Shown here: positions 37,571-48,720 of the stretch, one piece after another | Layout of the letters: each line of letters begins with the position of its first letter | Numbering within the stretch: the first letter of the stretch is position 1 | NCBI RefSeq assembly: GCF_051401765.1 | Contig: NC_135071.1 | Location: forward strand, 10,456,961 to 10,520,960 | Length of the DNA: 64,000 bases | Source of the DNA: Calliopsis andreniformis | Lineage: Eukaryota > Arthropoda > Insecta > Hymenoptera > Andrenidae | Direction: 5' to 3' | Notes under the pieces: model-generated | What the model saw: only the letters and a program-made list of their open reading frames with translations | Database searches by the model: none | What the model was told of the DNA's origin: nothing | Position numbers and translations under genes: made by a program

Positions 37571-39430
37571 TTCGATTTGTGCATACACACTGGTAAAGAT
37601 GCTGATGTATGTGTCTAATAACTGTAACACTATAGCATGACAGCTGGAAATGGAAAGATTGCTAGAAGAAACAGGTTTTCTTGTTGTATTAAATAAAAAT
37701 TAACTAGCTATCGCTAACATTTGTGTACTTGAAGTTGACTCTGTCAGCGCACACAAAATCACAGCTGTAATATTTCTTCCATTTGGCTCCTTTTACGATT
37801 CTTGCGGGACACTGTAAGAAACTAAGAGGGTAGCTGTACGGGTATAATAAAGCGTCGCTCACCCTCCGTTACGGCTTTCACCCTTTCTTGCTTTCTTTCT
37901 AGCCCTGTAACTCTCGTCTGAGAGATAGCCAGTGCATCTACACACCCGCAAGAGCCTGCTACGGGTACAGGATAGAAATTGATGGTGCTCATAATTTAAC
38001 AGAAATCAGGATTTTTTGAGAAGTTCACGGGTATTTCCTACCATCCACCTTTGGTAAATCCCATTCTTTGGTCTTGATCGCTCGCAGCACCTTCTTCCGA
38101 GTATAGACTTCGTACCGACGAATGAAAAATGGAATAGCGGACAGTTATGGAAAGGTTGAGAATAATATTGCGATAAATTTGCATTAGAATCTGGATTTGA
38201 ATTGCAAACTGCATCTGTAAGTTCTATATCCTAATGTAGAAAGCCTTGAAATCAATGTGTATTAATGACGAAGGGATCAAGTTACACACCCTCAGATTCA
38301 AATCGATTTTTCGTACCGACATTCGACACTCCTGTTCAATACTTGTCTCTTACATCCCACCTTTTCTCTATTGAAAGAAGTTTAACAAGACGATCAAACC
38401 TTACATTATAATTGTGGACTATGAAATAAGTAATTGAACGAACATATTCAAGCTAAATAATTTCATATTACAAAAGACAACACATGTTTTTAAATAGTGT
38501 ATACAAAAATAAGGCGTTGAAGCCATAGTATGGCAGGTAAAAAAATAACTATTAAAAACACATTAGATTTGAATGCGTAGCTATTAAAGTAGAAAAACTT
38601 TGTATATCCCATCATACTTAAAACTTTTTATATTTCTTATTTTTACAGACATATTTGTGTTACATAACCGTAAAACCTGTGAGTACATCGTCACAGAAGT
38701 CTATGACATTATTATTAGAGAAGCTCGAGAGACCGCGTTAAGCATACCCAATTAGAACATTTTTAATGATCGTAATTCTTTTGATATGAACGAGACTGAA
38801 TTGCGCGGGAAAAACTAGGTACTGGCATCGAGAAGTAGATATCTGTTGGGTTCTGAGAAAACCTCTTTTTGGTCTTCGTTTCCCCTTGTCATCTTCTCTG
38901 CCTCGTAATCACTTCTTCCGTAATTGTCGTTAATTACGCGAGTCACCGAAGATTGTATTCCGTTGTCCTTTAATTACGGAAAGGATTCATTATCGAAAAG
39001 GTAGGTGTCTGGTAAGAACAAAACAGCGTCGTGGGGTTGCTTTGAGCACGACATACAGGAACCCGTTTTTGTTGCGGCTGCTACAGAATAACGGAAAGAA
39101 AAAGAGGATTAACTATAGACACCCTTTGATACACCGTCCCACAAGCAAGGAAATTACAGTAGCGTTGGCTGACTATTGGCTTACTACCTTTTCTTTATTT
39201 TCTTATCTTCTCTTATCTTGTACTGTCTTTTGTGTACCATTTGACATTTTCATTGCGTTTTCGGGAAGAGACGGGAGCTTTCTGATGTTTGTTTGGAGTG
39301 ATGAGATTACAGTGTCTACATTAACTCAACTTTATGAAAATCATCTGTGGATAATGTGTGGGAACTACTAATAAATTGAAAGAGTGGGAGTTAATCACTG
39401 CCAGATGTGGGAGTGACTACAGACGACTTA
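37571..39430. other. Non-coding stretch
   Basis: No gene was recognised. CpG-richer segments lie at about 37,800-38,120 and 38,830-39,080. TTCCGTAATT and AATTACGGAA form a 10-bp inverted pair at about 38,918-38,983. The 109-codon frame at 39,042-39,371 matches nothing. Confidence 0.5.
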
Positions 39431-39480
39431 TAGCACGTCTGAACAAGTCTCAACAAGTCTGAATAAGACTGAACAGAATC
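39431..39480. repeat. 10-bp minisatellite, about five diverged copies
   Basis: Five consecutive 10-mers (TAGCACGTCT, GAACAAGTCT, CAACAAGTCT, GAATAAGACT, GAACAGAATC) share the frame and most bases of GAACAAGTCT. The period equals one helical turn. Confidence 0.7.
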
Positions 39481-40560
39481 GAGCAAATTGGAGAATGTCG
39501 AAACGAATAGAAAAAACACGTTTCGTGGAGGATTAGAGGCTATCAGTTTAAAAGTAGTTCAAATTATTAGGTGTAAATTAAAAATGATATATGCATCTCC
39601 TTTTATAGTTTATTTAATATAAGGATAAACCCCATATCTAGAAAATGATAGTAAGAAAGTGTACAAAAAATGAATAGAGTCCATAGCGTCCAGAAAATGT
39701 CCAAAAAAGAATTACAAAACTTTGAAAACAGTTCCTAAAATTGTTAACAGATCCAGTAAAAAATATCTAACACAGTACTAAACATGTTCTTCATTGAACA
39801 AAAATGATTAATTTACTTAAAGACTGATTGTCTAGAAACAGCTATGAGTAAGAGTAAAATAGCCAGTCGACATTAACCTAAACATCGCCACTTTTTATGA
39901 ATTGAATTTAAAATTAAGATTTTAGTTTGAAATTCACTACTTAATTTGGAATTCGCAAAAATTTACCATAGTGACGATATTTCTATATTATACGTGCTAT
40001 ATGAATATTATATTACACTATGGATTTCTGGCGAGAAAATAGCCTGCTAGACATTGTTCAGGGTGCCAATTATTGATTAGTTCACCCTAGTTGCATCATT
40101 AAATATAATATTATAAACAATTTCTATATTTCAATATCGTATAAAAGTAGCATTCAAAGACCTTAAACTGAACTAATAGGTAAATTATTTAAACGAGTTA
40201 CTGTGAAAGAGATGGAAGTAAATATCTCATACCCTATACTATAAACTCCTAAATTCGTGTAGATATATGTACCTTCCTTGCACATATATCAAGCAGTAAA
40301 CATAACTGAATTTTCGTAAAGACTTTACTTGGAAAATATATGTAAATTTTAAATTCCACTTCCTCAGTATTAGAAAAATGTCCCTTGCATCTCTTATTTC
40401 TAAGTGCCTCAACTATTTTTCTGACAAATCGCTCTTCCTCTTTCAACTCTCTTCAAAACCCTATCAAACCTATAAAACGCCAAACATTAAGCGTTAAATC
40501 GATAACACATGACACGTCGTTGAGCTAAAGCGATAAGCTTCCTCCCATTTTGTCCACAAT
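39481..40560. other. Plain A+T-rich DNA
   Basis: Nothing recognisable except AGGGTG and CACCCT as a 6-bp inverted pair spaced 22 bp near 40,061-40,088, too short to call an element. Confidence 0.5.
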
Positions 40561-42230
40561 TGTATATTCCACGGTATAATATGCACGCAATCAGTTGAGG
40601 ATATCCGAAATTGCTCCGCGCCCGGATTTCATTATTCAAGTCCTTCCCTACGCATTCCTCTTGTTATACATCCCGATCCTCGCGCCGTGTTTTCCCGCAG
40701 GCGTGCAAGCGTCACAAATAATTCCGTCTCTGCATAAATCGTCGAAACAGCGTTCCACACCGGGGTCGAATTTCAGGTTAGGCCAGTTCCGCCCTGAATA
40801 CGTCGACGCGCGGCGCAACATCGCGCCGGACCTTTTGTGGCGGTTGAATTTCTCTCGCTGCGCTTTTCGATATTCAATTCCAATTGTGTTTATCACCTGC
40901 CCTCTCCTCCGCCGCCATCCACGCGCTGTCTCTTCATTCCCTGTAATTGTCTCTTTTTTTTTACCCCCCGAACCAATGTACAGGATACAACACGACTGTT
41001 CGTCCATACGGATTCCTACTCGCGTTCCTCTCGACGTTGTTTCCCGTCCGGCCGATCGAAGGTTTATTGCCCGCGCGAGCTAAAATCCCCGTGCGAAAAT
41101 TCCGCTTGGATGTCGCTTCCGCATCCGCCACGAAATTGGACATAAATTTACAGCGTTTCACGCCCCGTTGTCTGCCGCCACCGTGTCTCCGTATCCCTGC
41201 CTCTTCCCATCCTTTCTTCCCCCAGAGCTTCTACTCAACGTCCTCTGTGACGTTCGATCCCGAATCCAGCTTTGATTGTAAGGGCACAGGAAGCGAGGAC
41301 GACCCTGGCGCCGCGACCTTAGCGCCGGCGTTTAAGGTTCCCAGAGATATATTTTCTAGATAATCGCGGAATGTTAATCCTCTGCTCTCCCTCCCTATTG
41401 TGGGGGGACCTGCAGCTTATTAGGAAGGTATTCTTCTGGGCAACGAGCCGATTCGCGTGTTTCCTCGAGGAAACAGCACGCTACAGTGAATTTAAGGTAA
41501 ATAACAAGCGGTCCGTGTTATTACTTGCAGTTATAGCGAATCGGTCTCCCGGTTTGAGCCAGTTGAAGGAAACGTTTGATTATCGGTACAGATAATGCAT
41601 TATACGTTTCGTGAACAATAAGCGGGTAGGTGCACGCGTCAGGTGACATCGGTGACCTAAAATGGAAGCAGCGGAACGGAACGAAACAGGATGTCTTTGT
41701 TGGTACCTGGGGTCGACTCGACGTTGCGCTAGTCCTGTTGAAAGGTGTAATGTGTAGAGATCGATAGGGGCAAACGATCCAGCCATCTATTTGCCGTTCT
41801 TAATCATAATTACGCAAGCTTGCGCGCAAGTGCGTGACAGAAGCAACGAGGCAGCAGCGTTATCGCAACTTCACGGTCTATCGCATTGTCGGTTGCTCGC
41901 GGTTGTTCGTCTTCATCAGCGGTTTTTCGTGAAAAAAGGTGCGCGATATCGCGCGGCCTGTTACGGGAACACACGACGCGGCCATCACGTTGCCGGAAAA
42001 GGACGCGGGCATGCGTGAAAAATGGCCGCTCGTCGGCTGAATCAACGAGCCGATTCGAAACGGAGAGTCGTGCGCCAGACAGAATTAACAGCGGCCAGCG
42101 TCGTTTTCGTTGCTCTCGTTGCCTGCCAACGGAACCTCTGCGTCTCGATTCGCGATCGAGCTACGATAGCCTGTAATTAATAGAACGTTGAAAACTTCTA
42201 ACGAGAAAATACTGGGGCTCTCGGTTATAT
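40561..42230. other. Largest CpG-rich block (about 1.7 kb), possible regulatory region
   Basis: This is the longest block of high G+C and CpG in the window, and so it carries the longest open frames (162 codons at 40,595-41,083 and 138 at 40,947-41,363, both plus strand, with 119 codons on the minus strand overlapping). No frame shows a domain, and their mutual overlap argues against coding. Palindromes are dense at 41.8-42.0 kb: CTTGCGCGCAAG (41,819-41,830) and GCGCGATATCGCGC (41,941-41,954). It may be a promoter or enhancer of a neighbouring gene or a 5' non-coding exon. Confidence 0.4.
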
Positions 42231-43440
42231 TTCGATGCTAAATGATGCCTGTGGTCTAATAATTCAATCTTTTATTTTATAATGTTTATTGTGCAGTTTG
42301 TCAACAGGAATCAGAAATTTTAACCCTAGAACAACATCCTTCTATTTTTCGGTTTAAATAACAGTGGCGTTACGGGCGACCCAAGAAAAATTTTAATACT
42401 TGAAATAATATTTACTATTTTCGAACAAATTTTTCCCATTCTTCTTTGGGCATCTTAAGAAAAGATAGGTGGAGAATTTGTTTTCTGTTTATAAAAAAGA
42501 ACAAAATTTGTAAATTATAAATTTAATCTGGATGAATGTTTGAAGAAAACCTTTAAGAGTCATATAATTTCTTTAAAAATTTTATATAAAAATTATAATA
42601 ACAAATCTTTCTGCCCGGAAAACAAACAACAATTATTGATAAATTTTGGAGAAGTCTACTCTTTTAAAACTAGCTTAGATAAAAATCCATGTTTATTCAA
42701 GAGGAATTATAACAAATTGTAGTAATAAAATTATTAGACCATAACCAGTTTCAGTATAACAGGTCACAAATTGATAAGTCTAACAATAATTAAACAAAGC
42801 AAACTACATACCATAAGACCTCCTAGAAATTTTACAAATGACTATAAAAACACATTAATACGAAAGTAACGATCCAAGATATTCACGTATCACAATTCTG
42901 ACAAAAAATCTATATAATACCAATCAATCTCTCCAATAGTAACATCTGCGTGCCAGCTGAATCATCGAACAAGTTTCTTTAACTTCAGAACTGTTAGCCA
43001 CAAAAGCCTCATTAAATGAGGCTCGATCGATCCATGGAAAAGAAGTTACCGAAACGAGAATTCCATCATATTCAAGTTAACACGATCGAAGATAAAACTG
43101 ATCCCTCCTGGTCAACCACGACTCGGTGTGCACACGGATGTGCCTGCCGTGTTCTCAGGGGTTGTAAGTTCACGTATCAGCCGGAACGGTTGGAAGTTTC
43201 ATGCTACAGCAGCATTACGTGACACAAAGTCCCGTTCTCGTATTACGACTCGTCTAGGTCTGAAAGGGGGCGTAGAGGCTTGTAATAGGGTACGCGTGGC
43301 CCGTCAGGTCACCCGTTGAACATTGTGTTTTCTTGCAAGCTACCTTAGATGCGGTTCGCGTCACGATTACATAGTTCTGGATGCGTAATAGTGTCGAACA
43401 AAAGCGGCTGAGGCCTTTAAAGGATGCATTTTAAATTTTG
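42231..43440. other. Non-coding stretch with a single piggyBac-like end and a CpG patch
   Basis: TTAACCCTAGAACAACATCC starts at 42,321 and resembles piggyBac-type termini (TTAA then CCCTAGAA), but no matching right end was found. A CpG-richer patch lies at about 42,990-43,400. No gene was recognised. Confidence 0.4.
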
Positions 43441-43445
43441 AACGT

Positions 43446-43700
43446 TTTCATCCCTATTCAAAACAAGAGCAACTAAGGGTAGGTCTTTCAAGTATGAGTT
43501 TTGAATTTTGCTTTCCTTTGTCTCTATACCAAACAAAAAAGCAAATGTAGGTAATACGTTCAAGTATTTAGTTTGACTTTTGTGTTTTTTCTTCATCCCT
43601 ATTCGAAAGAAGAGCAGCTAAGGGTAGGTCTTCTGAATTTGCATTTTTCTTCATCTCTATTTCCCATCTTTCTGTAAGGTCAGTAGGTAGATATTATTTG
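43446..43700. repeat. Diverged tandem repeat, three to four units of about 58-75 bp
   Basis: Units begin near 43,448, 43,520, 43,593 and 43,651. Units 1 and 3 are closest: both read TTCATCCCTATTC, then AAGAGCA.CTAAGGGTAGG, then TCTT. Unit 2 is diverged (TCTCTATACC...AAATGTAGGTAATACGTTCAAGTATTT), and unit 4 keeps only TTCATCTCTATTTC and a weak GGTAG. The array looks old. Confidence 0.65.
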
Positions 43701-44672
43701 GGTCACTTATGTGATAGTTTTATCATAAAAAGTTTTGATTTCTATTGAAGAGTTATCATCCAAATCATAGATGAAAAAACATAATTGTGTAATTACAATT
43801 GTAGGTGAACAATTTATGTTATTTGCTAATTGGAAAAGTTATTTCAAGTCATTAAAATTCTGTCAACAATTCTATAAACAGGTATATTTTAACACGCATG
43901 CAGTTATTTGTTCGTATCAATATTAAATGATGTATTTCTTCAAATGAGTGAATGTAATATTTGTTTTACTTCACTCAATTTAAGTATTTGAGAGCCGAGA
44001 ACGATCAACAAGTTTCTGTTTATATTTGCTACGCCATTGCGTGCAGATAATTGGCGCTACTCTGGAAAATTTCGTTTTGTGTGCGATGTTCTTTTTTGGT
44101 ACATTTATTTATGACTTTCTCTATTAACACACGATTTGGTACTAGTAACGAATTTTGTTGCATATGTACTTTACAAATTCTATGGGGCATTGAATAATAA
44201 ACAGAATTTATAGCATTATTATGATTTATAAATACTTATTTAACATTAAGTATTAGTATTACTGAAATAAGCAAAATTTCAATCAGACTTTTAACATAAT
44301 ACTACTTATTTGAAATTCAAAAGAAACTTTTGAAATCTCGATTTCACAGGAACCTCGAGTTAAGTATTCCCACGTGAATAAAACTGCATTCAAACATGTG
44401 ACATTTTTCCACGTTGGGAAGCATACATCCTACATATTAGCCCTATATGTTCCAGAAAACAGCGCCGTCCTACTGAATTTTCTCACAAAGGTGCGATATA
44501 TTATATTACGTGCAATGTTATTTTCCTCATAAAAAACAGGCCAAGGTTGGCGTTTTGCGTATTTCGATGTTGAAGTAAAATCTATGGCTGTAGGTGTTCA
44601 AATTGAAAGGGATTGGCTATTTGAGAAACGTGTAAAAGAATAGCTGTAGCAAAGTAATGTTCACTGGTTGTA
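43701..44672. other. Plain A+T-rich DNA
   Basis: No gene or repeat could be supported in this stretch. Confidence 0.5.
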
Positions 44673-44675
44673 TTA

Positions 44676-44950
44676 AGCTGGGTCAACACCAGCGAACAGT
44701 TCGTGAATATTTCACAAATCTTTTATCTCCCTAAGGTGTATTCATGCTAGAGTTTGTGAACTGATCGCGAACAGTATGGATATTAAACTTCTTAGAAATG
44801 GTCTCTTCATGTATCTGTTCACATTTTGGTGTTCGCAAAAGAATCGAGTATCAAAATCTCGATAATGGAGGTGATTAAAAGCTTGCAAACTGTTTGCAAA
44901 TATTGTTTGCGAATAGTGTTCGCGAACTGTTCGCTGATGTTGACCCAGCT
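44676..44950. mobile_element. PIF/Harbinger-like MITE, 275 bp, with TTA target-site duplication
   Basis: The left end AGCTGGGTCAACACCAGCGA continues AACAGTTCG. The right end read inward is AGCTGGGTCAACATCAGCGA, then ACAGTTCG, so only one of the first 28 bases differs. TTA lies directly outside both ends (44,673-44,675 and 44,951-44,953), the 3-bp target-site duplication of PIF/Harbinger elements. The interior is rich in GTTCGCGAAC/GTTTGCAAA-type words, which look like subterminal repeats. It has no transposase. The high terminal identity suggests relatively recent activity. Confidence 0.9.
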
Positions 44951-44953
44951 TTA

Positions 44954-45385
44954 GGCTGTGGTTACACAGTAGATGCGTTTTCTGATGAATATGTCTGAAC
45001 TTGTCTCGTTTGTACGATGAATAGTATGGATAGAGGTATTCGTCAGAATATCAGTTGATTCTTTTGTCGCCACGACGATTTGCCGCAGTGTGTTGTACCA
45101 ACAAAGGCAATTCCCAATTTTCAATTATGAAAAACAAGGAAAGACATACGACTGCGGCAACCTGGCGGCACGTTTGTGACAAGTTGCAGCAGCAAATTCA
45201 CGCAAAGCAGCAGAAAAAATTCTAAAAAATTCTGCGTCTTTCTGAAAAAAGCAAACGTGCCACGAAGTTGCCGTGTTCATATCTTTCCTTGTTTTCCACA
45301 ACTGCAAATTAGGAATTGTCCTTGTTCCTAGAACGCGTTGCGGCAAGAAAACGCTCGTCTGCAGCGTGCCTCAGAAAACACAGCC
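44954..45385. mobile_element. Second MITE, 432 bp, abutting the first
   Basis: Left end GGCTGTGGTTACACAG; right end read inward GGCTGTGTTTTCTGAGG. Inside, about 100-bp arms pair well: 45,080-45,180 against 45,346 back to 45,250, sharing TTGCCGCA, AACAA.G.CAATTCC, AACAAGGAAAGA and GGCACGTTTG. The TTA at its left is shared with the neighbour's duplication, and TTG follows the right end, so a degenerate TTA duplication is plausible. Two 73-codon frames on opposite strands here are mirror images made by the arms and are not genes. Confidence 0.75.
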
Positions 45386-47989
45386 TTGCTCAATTTTTTC
45401 TCGAACACTAAAACCATTACGCGGACAAATTCAGGAACAGACGATTTCTAGGGAATTCCATTTCTATACGAAGCATTCGCGAACTCTGGTATAGACGTAT
45501 GTACCTTTACGCGAGGTCAGAAATCTGAGACACGTTATGACGATAGTCCTTGCCGAATGTTGTGTCAATGTACTTATCGCGTGACGATTGTCGTTTACCT
45601 GTGGCCAAGTCGGATGTAATCAGAGAACAGGCGCCTAGCTGACCGTTCGTTTCGTAGATTATTTTATGCCTCACATATCGAAGATAACGTCTTGATCCCT
45701 GCTAGTCACGTGGGGCACGATTAAACGACGTTCACGAGCTAAGGATAGGACCGAGACGTAATTGGATGGTACGTACCAACTCCATCTTGCTCAGGGGATT
45801 GCCAACGTGAGACTTAATCCGTTTCTCTCCTCGTTCTCTTTGCGCGCCAATAAAGGGAAGGGTACTTTCATTAACTCTCTATATCCGAAATTGCTTCACT
45901 GGATAAAAGAGCGGTTTCTTTTCGTGTAGATGCATAGCGTCGCTGAAATGATCCATCCGCGTTAGGAAATAGTTATCGTCGTCGTAAATGTAATCGTGTC
46001 TTCTGCCATTGCGCGAATAACGCCGCGGTTCTGTGTTATTCGGTTAATCGACGGGTTAAATGTTAATCGCGAAAGTAACCTAGTATTAGAGAAATATTAA
46101 AGGGAACGAAATGTTTAAGGTGAATTACTTACTTAGTGGAGTATTATGATTATGATGATTTGATTGAAACGATGTTGAACTGTTATGCTAATACCTATAT
46201 AATGAAAAGAACATCGAGGTTACAATTAGAGTTATATCGTATTGCAGTAATTAAATACTTACTATACTGGTTTGTAATTTTTCTATTTCATTTATTATAG
46301 CATTTTCTTAGATTTTCTATACATACAGTTAATTTTTTAGACAAAGTATTGAAATTGAGTAAATTCTATACTTTGATTAAAAATGTAAAGTAGAAAGAAA
46401 ATAGTTGAGAGGCTTATGAGAGTCTCAGGAAAAGTGATATACGACTTTTTTTTTAAAGAATGAAATAGGTATAGGACATGTAGCTATATTTGTCTAAAGG
46501 AAAGATGATACAAATGTTTTTCAATAATTGTAAAGGCATCCAATGTCTCAATATTTGGAAGAATGCAAATTTTTCTATTAAAGTTGAACTTCGCTATCGT
46601 TTTCTCGAATTAAAGATTTTGTCGTGAATATCAATTTTTCTTCAACTCCCTCATCTATATATTTTATTGCACATTTCTGCATATCGTGTTTTATATTTCT
46701 ATCTAAAAATAGCAAGAGTTTTCTAAAACGAGTAGATAGTATTTATGAGTAATCTAGAATCAAAACTGGTAGTAAATCAAAGTTATAATATTTTCTCGCT
46801 ATAACTTCATTGGCATATTTATTATGCCACTCGGATTACCTAAAATACTTTTTAGTCACACACTCATGTACTCTTATTCATATTTATATCTATATCTTCA
46901 ACAAGACAAAAGTGTGCTATTATTGTATGATTTCAGAATCATATTATAAATTTAGTTAGTGCCTTGAGCATATGCCAAAAAATATTGTGTCTGAATAGAC
47001 TTTATTATAGTAAAAACCATTGCATATTTTAGAAAAGTCAATTTAATTTATAACTGACTATTGTTGTCTATTGTTTTACGTAGATTGCCAGTAGAAACTT
47101 TTGGGCAAAGCTAATAATTAAAGCGTGGTCCTTGTCAACTTAACTAGTTTCATAACTGTTTAGCCGCTTTAATTAGCTTTCCTTGTTGTAGATATGAGTT
47201 TGTTAATCACAGATCAATATGCAATTTCAAAAGACGTCTAGTTAGAACGTCAGTGAGATGTAACTGTTTCTAAACTTATAATGTTATTGGAAATTAGAAT
47301 TCTTGCTACTGTATTTAAACAGCAGTTATACTAGTACACAATAATGTCTTTACAACTTGATTAAAAAATGTACTAACTAAATTTGTGTTAATTCTTCTAA
47401 TAATTCTTAAACTGCGAGTTTCTTAAGTGTTTCGTAAATTACTTGAGTCAAACATTTATTACTAATAAAATAATACAAGTTCCATATACAAAGAATTCTA
47501 AATGTAAAAATCAGAAGATGCACAAAGTTTCTCATATTGTTATAAATAGTGAACTTAAATTCCTAACGCATATGTACTTACATAATTTGTAGATACATGT
47601 TATATATCTAGATTGATATTTATTTCAATTGATGATAATTGATTAATATTCAAAATCGTGTTATGCATATGAATGGTAATACTTAACACAAGGCTCATTA
47701 ATAGTTTTCAATAGAACAGAAAAATGCATATTCCTTAATACTAGATATTATAAATTATGGCCATATTTAAAAGTTGGTTTCTATGCACGATTGCATGAAA
47801 ACTGTAATTACAAAAGAGTATCCATGAATTGAGACGCAAAACGAACGTAACTACACAGAACTACTTACTAATTCAGCAGCCAAGAGACATGCAATTCTTA
47901 GGTAAATATTACAAAAATTCTGAATTTCATAAAATTTCACACATAAATAAAACAAGTTTAACATTAGACACCTGATCGTTTTACTTATT
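45386..47989. other. Non-coding stretch, CpG patch at 45.5-46.1 kb, then A+T-rich
   Basis: No gene was recognised. The segment at about 45,480-46,080 is CpG-richer and grades into strongly A+T-rich DNA without identifiable repeats. Confidence 0.5.
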
Positions 47990-48720
47990 ATCTGAAAATT
48001 CTCTTTTCCAAAAACTCTCGTCTCTATCACTTGGGATACAGGAATCTCACCTGTACTACTTCTGCACTAAATAATTCCTTCTACAATACAATACTTTCAC
48101 GCAGCACTGTACACGCTCTAACGCCTGAACTAACAGAGTTAAAAGTTTCTCAGGGCAAAATTCTCAATGAACCAGTACTTTCCTCTGACTTACGACCGTT
48201 GCATACCCCATCACGCGTTCGCTGTTATGCGTGGAAGGCGCGCGCGCGCGCGGTCGTTGGGCACAAGGATCGAAGCATAGTTTATAATTCCAGTCTGCCG
48301 GGAGGCATAAAAGAATTCCCGTAAAAGACTGTTTCATAAATTCAAGTGTAATCGAGACGAGTCCAGGCGGGAAAGATGCGTCGAGACGAGGATGAGACAG
48401 AGACGCGGGTGTTTCAGGGACACGTACGCGTGGGTCGGACCGGAACTGGCATGATTCACGTCGCGGAGGAGTCGTGAGACTTGCGGAATACCGGCTCCGT
48501 TGTACGAGCCGCATTCGTGCCCATTCCATGCGTTTCCAAACGTATTTCTAGGAGAAATTTTCTACGTACGCGGACGTGACCCGACATTCCCTTGCTACTA
48601 TTCCGATCCCATCGCGTTTCCATAGCATTTCTTTCAAGGTCGTAATTGCATCTTTTCGTACCTTTTCGTTGTACATCTATAAGCTGTACCACAGTCCCAC
48701 GTAACTGTTGTTACGAAATT
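47990..48720. other. CpG-rich patch with alternating GC run
   Basis: Dense in CpG. It contains an uninterrupted alternating GC run at about 48,238-48,252, a sequence able to adopt Z-DNA. Opposed open frames (97 plus, 121 and 78 minus codons) overlap each other and show no family resemblance. It may be regulatory. Confidence 0.4.

Noticed and set aside
40061..40088. AGGGTG...CACCCT pair
   Set aside because: Six-base arms spaced 22 bp are expected by chance in 64 kb.
40595..41083. 162-codon plus-strand frame, longest in window
   Set aside because: It lies in a CpG-rich block with few stop codons, overlaps a 119-codon frame on the opposite strand and others on its own strand, and shows no domain or family resemblance.
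42321..42340. TTAACCCTAGAACAACATCC as a piggyBac left end
   Set aside because: Good terminus-like match, but no right end with TTAA was found downstream, so no element is called.
45125..45494. Two mirrored 73-codon frames
   Set aside because: They are produced by the inverted arms of the MITE at 44,954-45,385.
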